Positions 5,663-11,006 of a stretch of DNA of 11,006 nucleotides are shown piece after piece. Source of the stretch: an uncultured Anaerolineaceae bacterium (lineage in GTDB: Bacteria > Chloroflexota > Anaerolineae > Anaerolineales > Anaerolineaceae); NCBI GenBank assembly GCA_937890875.1, contig CALAEB010000311.1, forward strand, positions 1-11,006, in the 5' to 3' direction. The translations under genes and the position numbers were made by a program. Position 1 is the first letter of the stretch; every line of letters starts with the position of its first letter. Below the pieces are notes generated by a model, which was not told the DNA's origin, made no database searches, and saw only the letters and a list, made by a program, of their open reading frames with translations.

Positions 5663-8089
5663 ATGACTTTAGCGAAAAAAAGCAACTCAAAACACTCCAA
5701 ATCGGGAAATCTGATTCATCGGATACGTGAAATCAGTTTGATTGCCCGCGACCCGATTCTAATGATCGCGCTGATCTTTTCTTTTATCTTTTTGATTATT
5801 TTCATTTTTTATCCGATCATGCGAACCGTCATCCGTGGTTTTGTCGCAGATAACGGGCAGGCTGACCTGACACAATTTGCCAGATATTTTGACGGGACAT
5901 TTTTAGAAGGATTTATCGCAAAACTGAAGTCAGCCGGATTAATTCTTCAGGAAACCGCAAAATATGGACGGACCTACCGGTCAGTTTTCAACGACACCAT
6001 TAAAATGGGCCTGATGACAGCCACAGCCGGCACGGTTGTCGGGTTTATTTTTGCTTATGCAACGGTCCGCTGCAATGTTCCTGGGAAAAAACTGGTTCAT
6101 CTCCTGGCGCTGATTCCTACTGTTTCCCCGCCTTTCGCGGTCGCAATTGCGATGATTCAGTTGTTCGGACGGAATGGATTAATCACAAAATCTTTGTTTG
6201 GGATCAAGTTTACGCCGGGTATGAATGATATCTACGGAATGGACGGCCTGGTCATCGTGCAAACGCTGACCTTCTTTTCGGTTGCTTACCTGATGCTGAA
6301 ATCGATGATGGAACGATTGGACGCATCGATGGAAGAAGCCGCCGAAACGCTGGGAGCCAGCCGGTTTTATCTGTTCCGCACCGTCACGCTTCCGCTGCTG
6401 ATTCCGGGAATTGCATCCAGTTTCCTGCTGCTCTTCGTAGAGTCCATGGCAGATCTGGGAAATCCGCAGTTTATTTCCGGGAATGTGACCGTTCTCTCCT
6501 CCCAGATTTATATGGCCGTCATCGGAGAATTTAATTATCAGAAAGCCTCGGCGCTGTCCTTCGTGCTGCTTTTGCCGACACTGATTGTATATATTGTTCA
6601 GCGGTACTACATTACAAGACGTTCCTACATTTCTGTCACAGGAAAACCCACCGTCGGAAAAGAATATGAGAAAAGCAAAGCGATCCGGGTTTTCTTCGCT
6701 GTCCTGGTTTACGCGATCTGCGCCCTGATTGTCATCGTTTATATTACGGTCATTGCAAGTTCTTTTGTCAAAAACTGGGGAATCAACTTCACACCCACGA
6801 TTAGCAACTGGTCAAAAATGTTCGGGCGCGGGCTCGAGTCAATCCTTGACACAACTTTCCTGAGCCTGTTCGCAACGCCCTTCGCAGCCTTACTCGGAAT
6901 GATCATCGCATTTCTGGTCGTTCGCAAGAATTTTTCCGGAAAACAAATCCTAGATTTCGGATCAAATCTCGGCGGTGCGGTTCCGGGAACAATTGTCGGC
7001 ATGGGATTTATCCTGACCTTCAACTTCGAAAACCAATGGCTGGCTTTTTTGCTGCTGGTCATCGGAACCCTGTTTTTTGTGACCTGTGTTTCAAAATGTT
7101 GGAAGCAGCGGATGCAAATTTTGATCCCGGGCGTTATCGTTGGGTTGATCGCAAGCTGTCTGGATGACGGCGGTTTTCTATGGGGAACAAACGGATGGTT
7201 CGGTGCAAATTTCAGTAAAATCTCAGGCACTGCATTGGACACGGGGCAGATACCATCAGGTATCGGGCTGTCCGGCGTATATTATCTGACTGCGGCAGGA
7301 TTCCTGCTGTTATCCGTTCTATTCCGGTTCCAACAGGACTACCGTAAGCTGGTGAAGCCAACTTTTTGGGTCGGGATTTACCTGATTCTGAATCAGGTCG
7401 TCCCAATGATCACAAAACCGATCCGTATCTATGGGAAACAACAAAAAATCCGCTGGTGGAAAGCATTTTGTACACAGGGAGCGGATTATATTGAAGTACC
7501 TTTTTCACTTCCGACTTTTTTTCTCGGCGTTTGTCTGTTTTTCATTTCTGCCCTGATCATTTATCAATACCGCGGGAAATTTGAAACGTTTATTAAAACC
7601 GTTTTCCTGATTCTTTCAATCACGATCCTTTTCACGGGCGAACAGATGAAAATGAATGGAACCGCATATATCATCCTGTTCGCGTTCCTTGTCCGTTCGC
7701 TTCCGGCTTCGGTCCGTTCTGGCGTTGCAGCGCTGCAGCAAATTGACGGATCCATTGAAGAAGCTTCCGCGATCATGGGCGGGGACAGTCAATACACTTT
7801 CAGAAAGGTAACCCTGCCGCTTATCCTGCCGGCCCTAATGTCCGGGCTGATTTTCAGCTTCACCCGCCACATGACCAGTCTTTCGGCGATCATTTTCCTT
7901 GTCAGCTCAAAATGGCAGATCGTCACAGCCTCCATCATGAGCGGCTGGGAGCAGGACGGAATCAGCTATGCGGCTACGTATTCATCCGTAATTATCTTTA
8001 TCGTGCTCATTTTCATCGGGCTGATGGGGGTCGTCACCAGAAGAATATTGAAGATCGATTCGAATATCGATATTAATTCCGGCTTCTAA
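5663..8089 (+). CDS. ABC importer permease, fused double permease of the FbpB/AfuB type with a membrane insertion
   Basis: Forms the membrane channel; both halves of the transporter are fused in one 808-residue chain. After a basic N-terminus, TM1 is about 31-53. Permease domain 1 spans about 108-315, with the ATPase-contacting EAA loop EEAAETLGASRFYLFRTV (224-241). Domain 2 begins near 391 and has its EAA loop EEASAIMGGDSQYTFRKV at 699-716. Both loops keep the E-A-A...G spacing. FbpB-type fusions are usually about 500-550 residues; here about 200 extra residues (roughly 456-662) split domain 2 between GTIVGMGFILTFN and GTAYIILFAFLVRSLP. That insertion has perhaps five or six hydrophobic segments and a Gly/Trp-rich loop (501-535). 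I estimate 17-19 membrane segments by eye. GGAG at 5653-5656 precedes ATG by 6 nt. The ATPase gene follows after 17 bp. Confidence 0.88.
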   Translation: MTLAKKSNSKHSKSGNLIHRIREISLIARDPILMIALIFSFIFLIIFIFYPIMRTVIRGFVADNGQADLTQFARYFDGTFLEGFIAKLKSAGLILQETAKYGRTYRSVFNDTIKMGLMTATAGTVVGFIFAYATVRCNVPGKKLVHLLALIPTVSPPFAVAIAMIQLFGRNGLITKSLFGIKFTPGMNDIYGMDGLVIVQTLTFFSVAYLMLKSMMERLDASMEEAAETLGASRFYLFRTVTLPLLIPGIASSFLLLFVESMADLGNPQFISGNVTVLSSQIYMAVIGEFNYQKASALSFVLLLPTLIVYIVQRYYITRRSYISVTGKPTVGKEYEKSKAIRVFFAVLVYAICALIVIVYITVIASSFVKNWGINFTPTISNWSKMFGRGLESILDTTFLSLFATPFAALLGMIIAFLVVRKNFSGKQILDFGSNLGGAVPGTIVGMGFILTFNFENQWLAFLLLVIGTLFFVTCVSKCWKQRMQILIPGVIVGLIASCLDDGGFLWGTNGWFGANFSKISGTALDTGQIPSGIGLSGVYYLTAAGFLLLSVLFRFQQDYRKLVKPTFWVGIYLILNQVVPMITKPIRIYGKQQKIRWWKAFCTQGADYIEVPFSLPTFFLGVCLFFISALIIYQYRGKFETFIKTVFLILSITILFTGEQMKMNGTAYIILFAFLVRSLPASVRSGVAALQQIDGSIEEASAIMGGDSQYTFRKVTLPLILPALMSGLIFSFTRHMTSLSAIIFLVSSKWQIVTASIMSGWEQDGISYAATYSSVIIFIVLIFIGLMGVVTRRILKIDSNIDINSGF

Positions 8090-8106
8090 ATCCAGAGGAG
8101 TAATTT

Positions 8107-9183
8107 ATGTACCTAGTCATTGATAATGTCGAAAAAGTGTTTCCGCCCCGCGGAGGAGCAAAAGAAGTCAGAGCGCTTGACGGTATAAACATTGAGATCA
8201 GCAAAGGCGAACTGGTCACCATGCTGGGGCCATCCGGCTGTGGAAAAACTACCACGCTGCGCCTGGTCGCCGGATTCGAATTTCCGACAGCAGGCAATAT
8301 TTATCTTGACGGGGAAAAGATCAATGATCTTCCGACGCATAAACGGAACATGTCGATGGTTTTCCAAAGTTATGCCATTTTCCCGCATCTGAACGTATAT
8401 GAGAATATCGCCTACGGACTGAATGTTCAAAAGATGAACAAAGAAGAACAGAAAAAGCGGATCAATCAGGTACTGGAAATGGTCCACCTGGAAGGGTACG
8501 AAACACGTGCGCCCAATCAATTATCCGGCGGACAGCAGCAGCGGGTCGCGCTCGCCCGCGCGCTGGTGATGGAACCCAAAGTTCTGCTGATGGACGAACC
8601 GCTATCCAACTTGGATACGAAATTACGGGAAAAAATGCGTTTTGAAATTCGTCAGCTCCAGCGCGAACTTGGATTCACTTGTTTATATGTTACACATGAC
8701 CAGCTTGAAGCGATGGTGCTTTCGGATAAAGTTGTTGTGATGAATACAGGAAAAATCGAACAATACGGGCCTCCGCGGGAGATCTATCGTTACCCAAAGA
8801 CAAAGTTTGTAGCAGATTTCATCGGGAGAGCCAACTTTCTGGAAGGAACCATCGCAAAAAATAATAACGGTAATCTGGAGATTGAAGCCGCAGGAAAGGT
8901 CATTAAACTTTCCGATCCGCGTTACGGCGAATTTTCCACTGGGGATAAAGTTACCCTGATCATCCGGCCTGAAATGATTCATGTTCGAGCGGATGAAGGG
9001 AAATTCGACGCGAAAATAATTCAAGCCGCTTATCTTGGTGAATCAATCGAATATGTGATTGAAATTGACGGCAGGCATTTTACCGCGCATGAGACCGATC
9101 CCGCCAGATTGGATATGATCCCGGAACAATCGGCCGTAAAAGTTTCTTTTATCGAAAACTGCCTGCATGTTTTAAAAGCGTAG
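8107..9183 (+). CDS. ABC importer ATPase, FbpC/AfuC/PotA family
   Basis: The cytoplasmic ATPase that powers the permease encoded just upstream. The 358 residues are typical of this family. Walker A GPSGCGKT (41-48), Q-loop Q87 in VFQSYAIFPHL, signature LSGGQQQR (139-146), Walker B VLLMDE (159-164), D-loop SNLD (167-170) and switch histidine H197 in YVTHDQLEAM are all intact, so it should be active. The C-terminal part (about 240-356, including VTLIIRPEMIHV at 282-293) fits the TOBE domain that often holds regulatory sites. AGAGGAG at 8094-8100 lies 6 nt before the ATG. Sequence alone does not separate iron, polyamine, phosphonate or sugar-phosphate ATPases; the neighbours point to the iron/sugar-phosphate group. 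Confidence 0.93.
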   Translation: MYLVIDNVEKVFPPRGGAKEVRALDGINIEISKGELVTMLGPSGCGKTTTLRLVAGFEFPTAGNIYLDGEKINDLPTHKRNMSMVFQSYAIFPHLNVYENIAYGLNVQKMNKEEQKKRINQVLEMVHLEGYETRAPNQLSGGQQQRVALARALVMEPKVLLMDEPLSNLDTKLREKMRFEIRQLQRELGFTCLYVTHDQLEAMVLSDKVVVMNTGKIEQYGPPREIYRYPKTKFVADFIGRANFLEGTIAKNNNGNLEIEAAGKVIKLSDPRYGEFSTGDKVTLIIRPEMIHVRADEGKFDAKIIQAAYLGESIEYVIEIDGRHFTAHETDPARLDMIPEQSAVKVSFIENCLHVLKA

Positions 9184-9253
9184 CATCTCCGGTCAGTCAT
9201 TGTGAAAACAGGCCGGGATGGCAGCGACTCGAATTTCAAAAATGTCTGCGATT

Positions 9254-9290
9254 CCGTTATATAAAAAATAACGGGGCAACAAGTTTTTCG
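9254..9290 (+). terminator. possible weak terminator after the importer operon
   Basis: CCGTTAT (9254-9260) and ATAACGG (9268-9274) are perfect complements around an A-rich 7-nt loop. A T-rich stretch starts about 9 nt later, at 9283. The stem is AT-rich and the distance to the T-tract is long, so efficiency is doubtful. It is the only candidate end of the importer transcript. Confidence 0.35.
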
Positions 9291-9365
9291 TTTTGTTTGA
9301 AGGAGATTCCAATATTTTGGAGTGCGCCGGATCGGCAGATCCGTTTCGAATTTTGTTGTTTGCGC

Positions 9366-9371
9366 TATAAT
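9366..9371 (+). promoter_or_regulatory. perfect -10 (TATAAT) directly before the lipoprotein ATG
   Basis: TATAAT ends 6 nt before the ATG at 9378, so RNA synthesis starting 7 bases downstream of the hexamer would begin on the A of the start codon. The spacing implies a leaderless transcript. No good -35 is seen (best candidate TTTCGA, 9344-9349). There is also no Shine-Dalgarno in the 10 nt before this ATG, which agrees with leaderless initiation. Confidence 0.42.
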
Positions 9372-9377
9372 AACAAC

Positions 9378-10187
9378 ATGAATCGTATAAAGAGGAATTT
9401 CACAAATCGAGTCGGTCGAGCGTTGATCACCGTAATCATCCTCTGTGGGTTCTCCGCCTGTGCGCACGTCCCGCAGACGACAAAGGCAAATTTGTATACC
9501 GAAGCAGCCGGTACGGTTGTCGCTCAACTGACGGAAACGGCCGCCGCGATACCGCCGACGGCAACCGAAGTGATTCCAACTGAAACCCTTACGCCTGTGC
9601 CAACACAGCTGCAGATCGTCCTGCCGACAGCAGCACAGGAAGCGCAGCCCGCTCCGACCGCGACAGCGTCTGTAGTTAATCCATATCAGGTCGAATTCGT
9701 CAGCGCCGAGCCGTCCCCCAATCAATTTACGCCCGGACAGGCATTCACTTTAACCTGGTGCCTGAAAAATATCGGCACAGCCACCTGGTCGGGCAAATAT
9801 ACTTTCGCTTTCAATAACAAAGGTGTGCAGCTTGCGAATCAGTCGTCTTACCCGATCAATACCGTTGTGGCGCCGGGAGAAACGCTGACCATCTCCATGC
9901 CGGCAACCGCACCGGCAGATTTCGGCACCTATCAGACGGAATGGGTTTTCTCAACGCCGGAAGGCGTGAAATTCTATTATGTCTATTACAATGTGATCGT
10001 CGGAGAAAAAACCTTTATCACCAGCGAGCCGACAACCACCGCTACGCCATCGGACCTTGCCTGGATGTGCACCAATCCGGACCGGAGCAATATCCAGGGA
10101 GCCGGCTGCGAAGAGTTTTGTGCTATTAATAAAATATCCTTAAACAACGACGGCAAAACCTGTTACGCCTTCGGCACAGAACGATAA
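9378..10187 (+). CDS. secreted lipoprotein with NBR1-type Ig-like domain and Cys-rich tail
   Basis: A probable surface lipoprotein of unknown function, 269 residues. The signal sequence ends in a lipobox-like FSAC with C28 as lipid attachment site. Residues 35-100 are a Thr/Pro/Ala-rich linker, likely extended through the cell wall. Residues about 104-210 match the Ig-like fold seen in NBR1-type domains: PGQAFTLTW, LKNIGTATWSG, VVAPGETLTI and FGTYQTEWVFSTPEG, with the conserved tryptophans at W127, W137 and W189. A short Thr/Pro piece and a tail with C231, C244, C248 and C262 follow. C128 stands where such domains usually have Arg in W-R-L-K-N. The frame is open upstream to TTG 9297, but ATG 9378 is chosen because it places the signal peptide correctly. 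The next gene is a paralogue. Role in adhesion or carbohydrate binding is only inferred. Confidence 0.8.
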   Translation: MNRIKRNFTNRVGRALITVIILCGFSACAHVPQTTKANLYTEAAGTVVAQLTETAAAIPPTATEVIPTETLTPVPTQLQIVLPTAAQEAQPAPTATASVVNPYQVEFVSAEPSPNQFTPGQAFTLTWCLKNIGTATWSGKYTFAFNNKGVQLANQSSYPINTVVAPGETLTISMPATAPADFGTYQTEWVFSTPEGVKFYYVYYNVIVGEKTFITSEPTTTATPSDLAWMCTNPDRSNIQGAGCEEFCAINKISLNNDGKTCYAFGTER

Positions 10188-10247
10188 TCGTGATATCCTT
10201 ATATTGGTTCGCGTCATTTGTTCCCTGCAGCCATTTTTGAGGAAATT

Positions 10248-11006
10248 ATGAAAAAAACAATCCTTTCTGTCTTTCTAATCCTGTTGACCATTCTGCCGCT
10301 GGCTTCCTGTTCCAACACGCCGTATGATGTTATCATCCGAAACACGGACAATGCGGCAACAGAACAAATCAGCCAGCAAGAAACAGTTGCGGCAATGCCG
10401 CCCACGAACAGTCCCGAACCGACGCTGACAAGTGCCTTATCCGACATGACGGTTACGCCGATCATTTTGCCGACGACGCTGCGGTATGCGAGCACGGCAA
10501 CGCCAACCGTATCCGGGTCCAGTTCGTCAACCAGTTCCACCACAACGGCCGACGCGGCAACACTGATCAGTTTCAGCCCGGCATCCAACACAACCGTTTT
10601 GCCGAATCAGGTTTTTTATCTGACCATTAATCTCAAAAATACGGGGACAACGACCTGGTCCACCAGCTACGATCTCGTCTTTTACAGTGGAACCCAGCTG
10701 GCATACAGTAAGAGCTACCCGCTCACGTCCGCGGTCGCGGTCAGCGGAACTTATACCGCATCGCTCTATATGATCGCTCCGTCCGCGACAGGGACCTATA
10801 CTTCAAGTTGGTATCTTGCCGATGCGTACGGAAACCCCTTCTTTTATTTCAGTTATGTGCTGGTCGTCGGCGATTATACCTCGCTGACCTCGGTGGCGAC
10901 CTATACGCCGACAATCACGACCACCCCGGCTGTGACTACCACGGCGCATTCATACTTTGATTATATGTGTTCCTCGGCTGAGCTGAGTCTGCAGCAGGGA
11001 CAGGGA
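10248..11006 (+). CDS. second NBR1-type Ig-like lipoprotein, cut by the window edge
   Basis: An open frame of 253 codons without stop up to the right edge, so the gene is incomplete here. It starts with a classical lipoprotein signal: MKK, hydrophobic 5-17, then LASC with C21 as lipid site. Residues 22-105 are a Thr/Pro/Ser-rich linker including an SSSSTSSTTT run (91-100). About 106-208 forms the same Ig-like domain as in the gene before, with LKNTGTTTWS at 129-138 and TGTYTSSWYL at 181-190. A TYTPTITTTP segment and the beginning of a tail, FDYMCSS, follow, equivalent to DLAWMCT in the neighbour. GAGGAAA at 10239-10245 gives a normal Shine-Dalgarno a few nt before the ATG. The gap to the preceding stop is 60 bp, so the two genes may be co-transcribed. 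Function unknown; probably exposed at the cell surface. Confidence 0.8.
   Translation, partial: MKKTILSVFLILLTILPLASCSNTPYDVIIRNTDNAATEQISQQETVAAMPPTNSPEPTLTSALSDMTVTPIILPTTLRYASTATPTVSGSSSSTSSTTTADAATLISFSPASNTTVLPNQVFYLTINLKNTGTTTWSTSYDLVFYSGTQLAYSKSYPLTSAVAVSGTYTASLYMIAPSATGTYTSSWYLADAYGNPFFYFSYVLVVGDYTSLTSVATYTPTITTTPAVTTTAHSYFDYMCSSAELSLQQGQG

Noticed and set aside
9317..9370. 17-codon leader peptide starting at TTG after the AAGGAG at 9300-9305
   Set aside because: It has a rare start codon, no recognisable attenuation logic, and overlaps the predicted -10; the Shine-Dalgarno match is probably chance.
9297..9377. Upstream TTG start of the first lipoprotein, adding 27 residues
   Set aside because: The extra residues are polar and would bury the signal peptide; ATG 9378 gives a normal lipoprotein signal.
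9030..9725. Antisense open frame of 231 codons over the ATPase end and the first lipoprotein
   Set aside because: It crosses two better supported genes and a promoter-like gap, is Arg/Cys-rich like a shadow frame and has no motif.

Overview
The window looks like a piece of chromosome from a bacterium of the class Anaerolineae (phylum Chloroflexota). This is an inference. It rests on two adjacent secreted lipoproteins that each combine a Thr/Pro/Ala/Ser-rich linker with an NBR1-type Ig-like domain, an architecture that as I recall is very common in that class, together with ordinary housekeeping genes and intermediate GC content. All genes I can support lie on the + strand. I see no tRNA, rRNA, CRISPR array, insertion sequence, phage gene or replication origin.

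Region 1 (1-3360), housekeeping: rlmN (23S rRNA and tRNA adenine-C2 methyltransferase), a 210-bp gap with a perfect extended -10 element, a degenerate direct repeat and a hairpin, then ftsY (signal recognition particle receptor) and prfB (peptide chain release factor 2). ftsY and prfB are 11 bp apart and probably form an operon, closed by a modest terminator. All three genes act in or around translation and co-translational protein export. prfB reads straight through, without the autoregulatory +1 frameshift known from many bacteria.

Region 2 (3361-4020): mscL, a single-gene unit for the large mechanosensitive channel, closed by a long, nearly perfect hairpin that could stop transcription in both directions.

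Region 3 (4021-9290): a three-gene ABC importer of the FbpABC/AfuABC class. It has a good sigma-70-type promoter (TTGATA-17-TATACT), a leader of about 160 nt with three consecutive dyads, a secreted binding protein, a strong hairpin plus T-tract directly behind the binding-protein gene (probably an attenuator giving excess binding protein), an 808-residue double permease with an unusual membrane-spanning insertion, and the ATPase. The substrate cannot be fixed from sequence: ferric iron and sugar phosphates are both plausible.

Region 4 (9291-11006): two tandem paralogous lipoproteins with the order lipobox, low-complexity linker, Ig-like domain, second Thr/Pro segment and Cys-containing tail. 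The first has a perfect TATAAT so close to its ATG that a leaderless mRNA is predicted. The second runs off the right edge of the window.

I found no clear new multi-gene system. The parts most worth a second look are the permease insertion, the structured leader of the importer operon, the lipoprotein pair with its Cys tail, and the possible leaderless starts.
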